Below, one piece after another: positions 1-12,280 of a DNA stretch of 64,000 bases. The DNA lies in contig JABCPU010000026.1 in NCBI GenBank assembly GCA_016800925.1, positions 248,001 through 312,000 of the forward strand. The letters run 5' to 3'. The notes under the pieces were generated by a model. The model was not told the DNA's origin. It did no database searches and saw only the letters and a program-made list of their open reading frames with translations. Numbering within the stretch: the stretch's first letter is position 1; the number at the start of each line of letters is the position of its first letter. Origin of the DNA: Suillus spraguei (taxonomy: Eukaryota > Basidiomycota > Agaricomycetes > Boletales > Suillaceae). Position numbers and translations under genes: made by a program.

Positions 1-217
1 AGTGACCGGGAAATTAATTTTGCGGACGATTGAATAATATTAAATAAAACTTGTTGATCACACACAACAACCGACCCGGAAGCTTCACCAACCCAAAGGA
101 CTGATTTCAAGCTTCATTAGATCTTTCGATCAATATCTTTTCAATCTTAACAGACTTTGATAGTCTTGTAACTCAAAAGCAACAGGATTGCAAGTCTCGC
201 TCACTTCACCATTAATC

Positions 218-1298
218 ATGTCTACTCTGCCCGCATCCTTTCAGCATGCTAACAAGGCTGCTATCACCGCAGCTCTTGCTGAGAACCCAGAATCTATTGG
301 GACAGACGTGGAACCTGGTGAAATTCAGGAGGTCGATATGCAAGCACAGGCAGACGACATTCGCACCGTCTTCAGTCATCCTACCAGCTTCAATGTGAAG
401 GTGTGCAACCGAATTGACCCACCGCTCTAGAGTGTTCATTTTCCTCCTATACAGCATCCTCTATACTCACCCTGGACCCTTTGGTTTGATTCCCCTGCTA
501 CTAAAGGCCGTAACCTTCCCCAAACCCCCGTTTCTTCCTTCCCTCAAACTCCCGTTCCTCAGACCCCCAGTGCTGCTGCAGCACAGGGATGGATGGAGGA
601 TATCAAAAGAGTCGTCAGCTTCGATAGTGTTGAAGAGTTTTGGGGGTAAGTCCTTTTCTCCTATTTCGATAACCGAAAGCTCACCGAGGCATAGCCTCTA
701 CAATCATATTGTACCTCCCTCACAGCTCCCTCAGAAAGCAAATTACTACCTCTTCAAGGTACGTGTTCCACGTGATCGTGTCCTTGTCAACCTAACGGCG
801 CTTTCAGGAGGGTATCATACCTGCATGGGAGGATGAAGCAAACAAGCACGGTGGCAAATGGAGTATACAGCTACCCAAAGAGAAGAATCGCAGTCAGGTT
901 GATAAAATGTGGCTTTACACTGTACGTCTCCCTTTCATTTCTTGATTTCCTATTTTGATTGCTCCATAAAGATGCTTGCTGCTATTGGTGAAACGTTCGA
1001 TCCCCATCTTACAAGCGGGGAGACATCTGAACCCAATTCTCAATCGCTTATCACCGGTGTGATCGTATCTACCCGACCGCAGTTCTACCGTTTATCGATC
1101 TGGACGCGACTTGCGCCTTCTGGAGATGAGGACAAGTTGCGTGAACGCATCGAAACAGTTGGACGACACTTCAAGATTAATGTTCTAGGCTATCCCGAGA
1201 CTCAAAAGCTGGCCGGTCCTCTCGCAACCGAGGTCGAGTTCCTTTCGCACAAGGATTCTGAGAAGAAGGGCAAGGCAGCGAAGAAGCTTGTGATTTGA
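218..1298 (+). CDS. eIF4E: Translation initiation factor eIF4E (mRNA cap-binding protein)
   Basis: Binds the 7-methylguanosine cap of mRNA and brings it to eIF4G in the cytoplasmic eIF4F complex. Five exons read cleanly: 218-400, 455-645, 695-758, 808-921 and 972-1298, giving about 292 residues. The cap-binding core is visible: HPLYSPWTLWFDSP, SVEEFWG, LPQKANYYLFK, then EGIIPAWEDEANKHGGKW with the conserved second cap-stacking Trp, and MWLYT followed by the ITGVIVSTRP strand. A Pro/Gln/Ala-rich insert (about residues 78-100) follows the first core strand, and the N-terminal 60 residues are a low-complexity acidic leader, both common in fungal eIF4E. The ATG at 218 is the first in frame. PIL1 follows on the same strand 313 bp downstream. 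Very sure of the family. Confidence 0.94.
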
Positions 1299-1611
1299 GT
1301 GATGTATGAGTTACTATTATATTGATTGAGCAGAGTTATAGTAGATGTGGTGGATATGCCTGATTTATTCGTATGGTGTTCGGACGAATATTCTCATATT
1401 GATACTCTGTCATGACTTGTACTGAAGCTGTGCTTTGCTGTGCAAACTTGGCAGTGCAACTGTACGCAGGCAACGCAGCGCGTGACGCAGTTTGATGTGA
1501 CTGCGCATTGGACCCCCTGTCCTATAAAGACCCTACGACAACTGCTCCACCAATTAAATTCTTTTCTCTTTGACCACTCGTTCCAACAACATTAGGCTAA
1601 TACCTCACTCG

Positions 1612-3256
1612 ATGTCGATGTCAAGTTTTTTGTCATCGTTCGCCGACAAGGCCCAGACTGCCATCAATCAGACCCCTCTTGCGGGCCATATCCCCGGCAT
1701 GAGCCCCAGCGCCACCGACCAACCATCTGCTAACCAATCAGCAGCTCAGGGCAGCCATCGCTCTGTGGCTTTGGAGGCATTGCAGCATCAAATTCGCTCG
1801 ATTGGACAACAATACACCAGCACCACTCCAGTGCAGAGAATCATCACATCTGAAAAGGGTGTTGCAATCGATTGCGATGCCCTGGCCAGAGATTCAAAGA
1901 CGCAAAGCAAGGAATTGTACACATGGGGTCAGGCACAGCCAGAGGATATCAAAGATGGTAAGCCGCCCCTTCCGCAACAACGGGATCTGAACTGATGAGG
2001 TTCGGTATTTAGTAACGGACAGATTGGCCTACTTGAACTTTGTTCAGGGATCTCTTGCATCATCGGTTGCGATCAAGCTCAATGATGCACGAGGGCCGTT
2101 TAAAGCTCTTCGCGATGCTGAGAATGTCCTTGGTCCAAAGCGCAACTTCCGTAATGGACTGCGCAACCAGATTGCTCGTATCGAGCACAATCAGGATAAG
2201 AGCATGGAGCGGAAGCTTTTTGAGCTAAAACAGACACTCGCCAAGGCTGAACTTGTTGACGAGCCCCTCGAGAAGGAGCATGAAATCTTGAAGCGGAAGG
2301 CGGTTCGTGAGAGCGAAGCGCAGAAGTGGGACGCTATACGCGAGGTAAATCACTTCATACTTCTATAATGAAAGCTATTTTGACACGATCCTTTACAGTT
2401 TGGGGAAAAACTAGTCATATTGTCACAGGCTTCCAAACCTATCATTGCCGCCCTGCCACCAATTCCCCCTTCACCCTCGAGCCCTTACACAGGAGCTCAG
2501 GGAACAGGAGCTGCTCGTGCTGCGCTTCAACACGCACTGGATAATTATACTCCCGGGGTCACGTACTTTAGCCCACAGTCCGGCGCAAACCTTGCACGGG
2601 CTGACACCCGATCATTTGGGGAGAGCCACGCTTCGGAACTGGACAGTCTCGCATCCAATCCTGAAGCAAACGCTGGTCATCCAGGTGTACCAATCACACC
2701 TCCTCCTCAAGCCTCCTATGCATCAGATGCAGAAAAGTCCAGAGACGCACCGGGATCTCCTCCCATTGACCCGAGTACACTCAATCTATCTCCCGCGCCA
2801 GATCAGGCTCCCGTTGCCACAGTTGCGGACAGGGACACGCTTCCTCCCGTCATAATCCCAGCAGCTGCACCTACGGTGGCTGAAACTGGTGTTCCCGTAC
2901 CTGGGAGTGCAACTGGCCCAGGTCCCGCTAGCGGCTCACTTCTTGACATACACGGTGCGTCAGATTCTGCGGGACCACGAAGTGGCGGTCTCCCGGGCAA
3001 CTCGCCATTTGATGACCTATATGGACAACCGCATGAGACAGCAGCAGAAGAGAAGAGTCGCCTTGAGCGCGAGCGTGTATCGGAGACATCTGGACAACCC
3101 TCCACTTCTGAACATGAGTCTGCTGAGGATGAGAAGCGCAGACTTGAGCGAGAAGAGAGGGAACGTGTTCTCGCTTGCGCTAACACTGGCAGCGGAAATG
3201 CACCCAGCGAGGCCAAAGAAGGTGACGAGCTTCCCCCATACCAGGACATTGAATAA
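1612..3256 (+). CDS. PIL1: Eisosome core component, PIL1/LSP1 family (BAR-domain protein)
   Basis: Forms the membrane-bending scaffold of eisosomes, the furrows under the fungal plasma membrane, and binds PI(4,5)P2. Three exons: 1612-1957, 2013-2344 and 2399-3256, 511 residues. The first 270 or so residues match the Pil1 domain: SFADKAQTAINQTPLAGHIPG at the start, then ALQHQIRSIGQQY, VTDRLAYLNFVQGS, a basic coiled segment ending WDAIREFGEKLVILSQASKP, and a LDNYTPG-like close. The C-terminal half is Pro/Ser/Ala-rich and ends in an acidic, charged tail with repeated RLERE elements, as is usual for basidiomycete PIL1; it is probably disordered. The start was taken at 1612 because the frame upstream has only a non-ATG start. 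A CT-rich stretch precedes it. Confidence 0.9.
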
Positions 3257-3483
3257 GCTGGTCTCTGATAATTTCAATTGCTTTACGAATTTTTCGTATA
3301 CATCTTGTATAGTTTGTATGTGATGCATTTATTTTATGTGATACCCAAAATCAAGTATGAGGTCGGAAAACCAACAAGTTACTTTTTTGGATAATCAGTG
3401 ATAATCAAAAGGTAACCTTAACCCTAATAAACCTAGACAAGGAATACGCACGGTCCCCTTCTCAAGTTGTTACTCCATCAAAC

Positions 3484-4256
3484 ATGGACACTACAGAACT
3501 CGAGACATATCAAGTTCAGCTCTCTCAAGTCGAGCTCGCACTCCAAACGGATTCTGAAAATGCCGAACTCCTCTCCCTCCGTTCGGAACTCCAAGAACTT
3601 ATCTCTCTCACTGAACAGTCGCTTGCCCAAGCTGCTTCCTCATCACGGGCAGATTCCGTCCGTAAAACGGCAAACTCAACGCCTTCGCACACATGGACTG
3701 CAGGGAGCGACTGTCTTGCCAAATACTCTGGCGATGGCAGTTGGTATTCTGCACGGATTACGAGCGTCGGTGGCTCCGCAGAGAACCCAGTATACAGCAT
3801 CATGTTCAAAGGATACAACACGACGGAACTTGTGAAAGGGGCAGAAATCAAGGCCCTACCCGCCAATCACCAGGAAAAAGCCACAGCGCCGAGTAAAAGA
3901 AAGCTAACGAAAGCTGAGGACGAGGAGAGGGATCGGAAGAAGAAGCGGAATGAGAAGAAACTGGAGGTCAAAGCTGCGAAAGCCAAGGAGCAACTGGCGA
4001 AACAGGCGACGTGGCAGAAGTTTGCTAAGAAGTCAGAGAAAAAGGGGGTTCATATTGCCGGTGTGGCGGGGACTAGTATCTTCAAGACGCCCGACAACCC
4101 ATTAGGCCGTGGTGCGTATTGATTGAATTGAAAGATGAATTATTATTCTGATATGATGGGATTGTAGTCGGCGTTACGGGTAGCGGAAAAGGAATGACGG
4201 AAGTTGCGATTCGAGGCAAGCATAAATTTGCTCCGACGGACGAACCAAATGCGTAG
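3484..4256 (+). CDS. SPF30: Tudor-domain splicing factor SPF30/SMNDC1-like
   Basis: SPF30 is a spliceosome component that helps the U4/U6.U5 tri-snRNP join; its Tudor domain binds dimethylarginines on Sm proteins. Two exons, 3484-4111 and 4168-4256, 238 residues. Residues 1-55 are a coiled coil rich in Glu/Leu/Gln. The Tudor domain lies at about 70-120 (AGSDCLAKYSGDGSWYSARI, then VYSIMFKGYN). A basic nuclear-type stretch follows (KRKLTKAEDEERDRKKKRNE), then the conserved tail HIAGVAGTSIFKTPDNPLGR. Read without splicing the ORF stops at 4122, but removing a 56-nt intron continues it with VGVTGSGKGMTE and RGKHKF, matching the conserved SMNDC1 C-terminus. That join is strong evidence for both family and intron. 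Confidence 0.88.
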
Positions 4257-5856
4257 AGGAGACCAAGTAAGTGTATGGCCTCGGAAGCGAGGGGTGTGAT
4301 GATTCGTGTGATGGTAATTGTGCGTCAACAGGACGTCGTCTTATCAAAAGGACGGTCAATGACGGTTGGAAGTATTGATACCGATAATCTATATGTGACG
4401 CGTTTCCCCTCTTCTACTTGTCATCAGGATCTCATCACCGCTTTTCTTCTTTCTCGCGTTATTTATCAGAGACTTCGTTGCTGTCGACACTTGCGAAGCC
4501 GATGTCCGTTGGTGTAATCGTACGTTTGTTATGCATTATTTTGTGGAGACTCACAAATGTGATGCGACGAGGATGTATGTTGAGTTTGGTATGAATGCCG
4601 TTTTGAGGAATTAGTGGACCATTAGTATTTTAATTCAAGTGATCTGTGCAGATTGCGTTTTGATTTGAACGATCTGGGTGAGTTGTGCTTCTTTACCGCC
4701 TTCCACTTTAAATTGAACCATGTTTGCTTCTCATGTGTACCTGACCATCTGCATCGAAGCCGTAGCTACAGTTGGATAAACTGGACAACGACGCTTCTGC
4801 CACAATTAGAAATATAGAACTAAACTTGTCTACGACGTAAAAGCGGGACCCCCGCTGACAACTCGAAGATGAATGAAATCTGGTCCGAGTCGGTTTGCTG
4901 TCAAACTCATCTTCCTCGGAAATAAGCCCTTTAAGAGAATGCCGCTCGCTGAACACTCATGTTCAATGATAGGCGTGGCGTTGCCCGGTCACCCGGTTGC
5001 TGATTGATTGATGTCTATCCAGTCCGAGGGGGAGGAGCACAAGACTAGTTAGGCATTCATTGATGCACCTCGACGGTCCTTCTGGCGATTAATTGTTGAC
5101 GGGGTATGTGTATTCGGAATTTCGGAAGTAGGAAGGTGAGTCTTCGTTCCGTGCCTGGCTTCCGATGATTGGCGTATACGTGTAACCATGATCCTACCGA
5201 CACCAGTTTGCACATATCTGGCCCAGCACGCACGCCGAGGAACGCCACGACCATAAACGGCAATGGTCTCTGTCGGCCTTCTTTGGATTCGCAAGTGGAT
5301 TGCGACTTTGGGAACGTTGTGCTATCGGCGTCATTCTTTGCTTCTTTTAATCATTCGATCATTATGGTGATGTCTTTCTCCAAAGTCTGTGGTCTCCAAA
5401 ATTCGTATATGTCGCCCCTGATTAATAATAAGGTAGAGATCTGGACTAAGCAGACTTTGGTGCGAGCGGCATCGCGATCTGGCTGGCTCTCTTGTACGAC
5501 TCGTTTGTATAATGAGCTGTAACCGCCGGTATCGGAGAACGCCTATTAATGTCATTTCCTTACACAATTTAGTTCCATCCTAACAGTCGTTCACATTCCC
5601 TCACAGGTCTAGTTCCCATCTATATACTCTCAGGCTGTCCCAGTATGCGACCTCATGGAAGCTGTCCAAAGAACCGGAGAAAAATTTATAACTGCTGAAT
5701 TTATATAATCGGACAATGCGCTTAAGGAAATACACGAGGGAGGACATGAACAATTTTACGAGAGAACAATGGTATGCAAAACGATGAACGGCAATTTGTT
5801 ATCTTACTCTGAGGCGAGCTGACGTTGGTCAACACTGCTCAACGATATGCCGCTTC
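4257..5856. other. Intergenic, 1.6 kb, no supported gene
   Basis: Both strands hold only short open frames with no recognisable domain, no plausible intron-joined continuation and atypical composition. It separates the 3' ends of SPF30 and of the left bZIP-like gene, so it is a convergent terminator region. Short TGAT runs occur near 4999-5012. I see no tRNA or transposon ends. Confidence 0.5.
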
Positions 5857-6957
5857 CTAAAAATACGCGATCACCATCTCTGGTACTACTACTACTAGCA
5901 CCACCGATATTTCCGCAGTCAGATGCGTACTGCTAGCCGTTTGGTCGATAGCATCAACCGAATGGCGTCTCATGGGAAACCCTGCTCCGTGCGCCGCCAT
6001 TACTTGAGAGGAGAGATTCAAAAACTGTTATGGAGTTGTTGTAAGTACTTCAAAGGAAAGAGGAATTAACTTACTACTTGTTCCTCTTCCAGCGTATTTT
6101 CATGAAGCGGCGGTTCGTGTTCTGCATGTGCACCAGCAATGTTCTGATGCTGCGAGAACTCAGACCCCGATAGGTCGAAACGCGCTCGAGGTCAAGCGGA
6201 GCTGTGTTTACAAGACGCAATTGCTCGTGCAAATAAAGCACATAATGTTCGAGACATTCTAGATAGTGACGCTTTTTCTCGTGTGATGAAATAGTATCTC
6301 TGGAAAATAATGTCAAGGCATGAAAGTGAGTTACCTTAAACAAGGTAACTTACGGATCGGTAGGAATAAAACCTATCTCTTCGGCAACGGCACGTTGTCG
6401 CGCTTTGCGTTGACTCTCGGTCTTATTACTGCTGGGTGCAGCGGAGGCAGGACGCTCATTGCTACGTTCACTAACTTGGGACTGCTCGCGCTGTTTCTGG
6501 TGAGACGAGGATGAGGAGAGAGTTGCGGAGATTGGAGCAGACGAGGTCGAGAGGTCTGTTAGAAGTTCTGAGGGGGTTGGGAAGAGAAGTTGGGGTGCAT
6601 TTGCATAATAATCGAGAATGTCTGTTGCGGGGGGTGGGGGGGCTTGATTTGAAGCCTGGTATGGGACGTGGTTGTCATAGTACGCTGGTTCCCCGTATGG
6701 TGGGGTAATCTGACGAGAGGAGTTTTGGATTTGAGATGGGCCGTAGGGGACTGTAACTGGGACCGGAGCATGTAAATGAAGTTGTGCCTGAGTGTCTGAG
6801 TAGTCGTATGGTGGGTAGGAATAATTCAAAGTAATTGATGGATCGTCAGGTAGGCCATAGGGTCTAGTATTATAGTCTGAGGAAGATGTAAAGGAGTAGG
6901 ATCATTGAATTGATGATGATGGTATTGAGAATCAAAGGAGGAGTCGGGGGGATACAT
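5857..6957 (-). pseudogene. bZIP-like protein, divergent paralogue of the 7342-8237 gene; apparently frame-broken
   Basis: Unrecognised function. Read on the minus strand it starts at MYPPDSSFDSQYHHH (6957) and has a Tyr/Pro/Gln/Ser-rich N-terminal half and a basic stretch ESQRKARQRAVAEE. After an intron (donor near 6353) comes SSHEKKRHYLECLEHYVLYL, then RVSTYRGLSSRS. This aligns with the neighbour's PHRRTIYIASLEAHIDRL and RLEPYRGLNSKT. A later exon carries FPMRRHSVD, matching the neighbour's VRRHSMD. The frame fails in two or three places: near 6880 (N-terminal frame versus the PPYDYSD frame), near 6145 (SSRS versus QNIAGAHAEHE, which is the frame homologous to VAGLQHD), and perhaps near 5910. 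No acceptable intron repairs these. It is either a decaying paralogue or a real gene with assembly indels. A bZIP-like transcription factor role is inference from the basic and heptad pattern only. Confidence 0.5.
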
Positions 6958-7341
6958 GTTTGCTGGGATGAGAAATGAATGAAGTGCGAGTCTAAATAAT
7001 TTATTAGAAATGATAATGATATATGTAATTGATTAGGTACCGGGGTGAGGCTCGATGGTGAGGGAACCTCGCAGATCATCGATTCATGCGCTTTGTGAGT
7101 AAAGGTTAATTCAGTTATGTTGGATTTAGTCAAAAGTTTTGATAAATTGTCACGGAATCCGAGGGTGCAAAGCTCGCGGACTCCAATTTTCAAGTCCACC
7201 TCATGTGCGCCGCGGGCCCGGATCGTGGCGCCAGAAGCCTTGCGCCCAAACTGCGGTCATACAAGATCGCCGATCTTAATTTATACCACTTGGGGTTGTC
7301 CGTACTATATAAAATCACTATGCTACACCATCATTAATCCA

Positions 7342-8237
7342 ATGGATTCTACAATCTCCACGAGTCTCTTTACATATCCCCTTTGTACACAATCTCCTTA
7401 TGTCTTCCCCCAACACTCTTCCTTCATAAGGTCTAGATTATCCGAAAGTCCCGTATCTACTACTTTCACCGACCAATCTTCCGATACTACATCCTCCGTC
7501 GAACACCCATCTCGTGATCATTCACACAGAGCATCTCGTTTCACTATCGCACACCCATACGCACGCCTTTACGCAAAAAAGGACGGTTCAAAGCGCCGAA
7601 AAATTTGGAACCATGTCCTCGAGAAACAACTCTTTTCTCCTCAGGAGCTGTCCGTCCTTCACTCACATCAACTCACTCACCACTAATTTCATTTTTAGAT
7701 CAACCATGGGCGCACCACACAGACGCACCATCTACATCGCCTCTCTCGAGGCCCACATCGATCGGCTACACAACCAGCTGCTCGGTATCGGCCTTTACCC
7801 AATTCCATTCCAGCGCCTCGAACCATACCGTGGCCTCAATTCAAAGACGGCAAAGGTAACAATTCAATTTCTATTTACGTTTTTAATCCCCCATTTAATA
7901 TTACAACATAGAGTATGGTAGCGGGATTGCAACACGATGCTACCCACACAAAACTCAAGTTACTAGAGCTAGAACGTTCGGTACATTTTTCATCAACTCA
8001 CTTGTATATATTAATCTAATTTTCTCATAGAACAATAATCTCCACAAGCTGCTCGGCACCCAACCAACCACCGCCTCCTCTATCTCACTTGAAGCAGATG
8101 TCCGTCGTCACTCTATGGATTCATCCGGGATCGCCGTAAACTCAAGGACCGCCGGAGGCCCGATCATCATCGATTCCCTTGCATATAGGACATCAGCTGG
8201 CCTCGTCCCTCCATGTGCTCAGAACTGTCATTCATAA
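7342..8237 (+). CDS. bZIP-like basic/coiled-coil protein, basidiomycete-type, function unknown
   Basis: Four exons (7342-7649, 7699-7855, 7912-7980, 8031-8237) give about 246 residues. The N-terminal 90 residues are Ser/Thr-rich. A basic block follows (AKKDGSKRRKIWNHVLEKQL), then ELSTMGAPHRRTIYIASLEA, HIDRLHNQLLGIGLYPIPFQ, RLEPYRGLNSKTAK, and a second helix SMVAGLQHDATHTKLKLLEL. The basic-then-heptad layout resembles a short or atypical bZIP, but the canonical N-x(7)-R basic signature is not seen, so DNA binding is inference. The tail contains VRRHSMDSSG. It is transcribed away from the similar gene at 5857-6957, with about 385 bp between starts. A TATA-like TATATAA lies near 7306. I believe related unnamed proteins exist in agaricomycetes, but this was not checked. 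Confidence 0.72.
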
Positions 8238-8642
8238 AATGAACTTATGTATTTCTTTAATCGCTTGTTTATCGCACCTGTATCGTACATAACCGAAGCA
8301 CCGCATTTCCTATTACTTATGCTACTGCTTGTATATAATAGACCTACAAGGTTGAACAAGCGTGTACGCTATTGCCAATTAGGATTACTTTCGTAAAATG
8401 CCTGTAATGTTCCCTGGCCTTCTTGTTCTAAGAACGCTTTCATTTGCTCTACCAGCGGAACTAGACTAATCCATATCTTTCGTAATCGGCAACCGCTGCT
8501 GACTGTCTTCGGAAGATCGCGGCCCCGGCGCTGGGTTCATTTGAGTGCTTTTCAAATTCAGATCAAGAGCTGTGTTCACCAGCCGTAGAACCAGTTTAAA
8601 GTCATCTCCCTTTGAAACGACCGGTAGCTCATGGTCAATGGG

Positions 8643-8891
8643 AACTGCATGCCGCAAACGTTTCCATGGACGTACAAAGCGCACTTGTCATTAATCTTAA
8701 TCATCCCCCAGGAAAATTTTAACGCCAAGTCCTTAATGCAGTATCAAGCAGATCATGACCGCAAGTACCTAGGTCCCAATTAAACTTTGAACTTGGCGAT
8801 GGTAACTGCGTGCCGCAAACGTTTCCATGGACGTACAAAAGGCGTTCATCATTAATCATTCCCCCTGAGCCAACAAGAAAAATTTATTGCC
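8643..8891. repeat. Pair of imperfect direct repeats about 80-90 bp long
   Basis: Copies start at 8643 and 8804, 161 bp apart. Both contain GCCGCAAACGTTTCCATGGA followed by CGTACAAA, a short diverged stretch, and then ATTAATC...ATTCCCCC or ATCCCCC with an A-rich end (GGAAAATTTTA versus AGAAAAATTTAT). The core is nearly identical over about 35 bp. The repeats lie in the roughly 0.8 kb gap between the 3' ends of the bZIP-like gene and RIO2, which otherwise holds nothing I can support. Confidence 0.75.
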
Positions 8892-9045
8892 GAGATCATT
8901 AGGTCCCCATCGCGTGACTGTCCTAGGGGGTAAGGGTCTTTTTTCCATTATCAACTACGACGATCAGGAATTTCGAAAGTGAAAAACCCTTATACATTAT
9001 GTTAGGGCATCCGAACAGGTCTGCATCTTGCCTTGAAACCCGGAA

Positions 9046-11005
<1,960 letters not shown>

Positions 11006-11327
11006 ACTTTGCTTGTTTTGCTGCTAGCCGCGAATATGGCACAAAGTGAAGTGAGGCTGGGTACACGAGTTACGCTGGATAGAACGAACTTCAAGTTGTA
11101 AAAATCTCCGCGAACCAATATTGCCAAATTGGAAATTACCGTGACCGACGCCCAAACGTCAACGTAAGTATACCTTCCATTTGGCCAAGTACTAATATTG
11201 CTGGTTCCCGGAGAGCCCCTACGTAGGCGAAGACGATTCGTGGTATGTTTCTGAGACGTTGGTGCTGATCCGAGTTTACATAAATTGTCACAGACCGCGA
11301 CCGTTCAATAACTCGTGACGAATCACG

Positions 11328-12280
11328 ATGCGGTCTGGTGCAGTAAATAGAGCCAACAAGGTCTTCCGCGTCCTCGATTGACAGAAAACCTCACTCGAAC
11401 CATAGCTTAGGCGACTTCGGCACAACTGGAAGCCTGCATTTCGACATCTAGAGAGTTGAATGATGCCAAGTACGTCTGTCTTTGTAAATTGCGACATGTT
11501 TTTGTTCACATAGCCGTATGATTAGATTGCATTTCGCTGTCAAGACCCCTTTAGAGTTATCTGACGTGGAACGCGAGCGAATATGGAACATTTTTGAGTC
11601 TAATATGCACCAATTGTGAGCTTACTCGATGAAGGTTGCTCCATCCAGTATCTCATCATTTACCCACTCAGTTATGCGACCTCTTCGTTTGGCTGGGATC
11701 CTCGTTCAAAGAAGGAAGAGATGTTTCACTCACACGCTCGGCTCGTCCTATGTGAGCGACACGATGATACAGCCTCAGGTAGTGAACCCGTTCCGTCAGA
11801 ATCTCGGATAGTCGCATATACTATCTTCCGCTTCGAACGTGAAGCCAAACAGGACGTGGTGTATTGGTGGGTACAATACCGAAGGCCAGGATACTCCTAG
11901 CTCATCAATTGGGAAAAGTTATGAGCTTCAAGTGACCAAAGAATCTCGAGGACTCGGGGTTGGAAAGCTCCTCATGGGTTCTCTGTTCGACATTGGCTCG
12001 CAATGGATGATGAAGAATGTTATGTTGACCGTCTTTAGAGGTAAGCCTCCGATACACTGCCTCAACTTGCCCTATCCTTAAAAACAGTAGCCAACAGTGC
12101 TGCGTCTGCTTTCTACAAATCTGTGGGGTATGTCCACCTCATCCACATCCTTGCACTTCTTTTACTAATAAATTCAGCTTTGATCTCGACCCTAGTTCGC
12201 CTGGATATGTGGAGGAGGATGACTGGCAAGAGGAGGAATTAGACTGCGACTACGTTATTTTGTCCAAATCTATACCGTGA
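11328..12280 (+). CDS. NAT4: N-alpha-acetyltransferase 40 (NatD/Nat4), histone H4/H2A N-terminal acetylation
   Basis: NatD acetylates the N-terminal Ser of histones H4 and H2A. Seven short exons give 217 residues: 11328-11360, 11411-11469, 11514-11615, 11672-11866, 11919-12040, 12088-12127 and 12178-12280. Diagnostic segments: WNIFESNMHQFYATSSFGWD, KKEEMFHSHARLVL, VAYTIFRFEREAKQDVVYCY, ELQVTKESRGLGVGKLL (acetyl-CoA loop R-G-L-G-V-G), NVMLTVF, then SAASAFYKSVGFDLDPSSPG and a DCDYVILSK end. The start ATG is preceded by an in-frame TGA. Exon 1 is the weakest part: its intron uses donor GTCTTC and removes an in-frame TAG. Codons about 115-130 (CERHDDTASGSEPVP) look like a small insert relative to the human enzyme. 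Confidence 0.85.

Noticed and set aside
2803..3249. 148-codon minus-strand frame opposite the PIL1 tail
   Set aside because: It is the mirror of the low-complexity Ser/Pro/Glu coding sequence and has no motif.
4112..4122. Apparent early stop of SPF30 at 4122
   Set aside because: A 56-nt intron (4112-4167) restores the conserved C-terminus.
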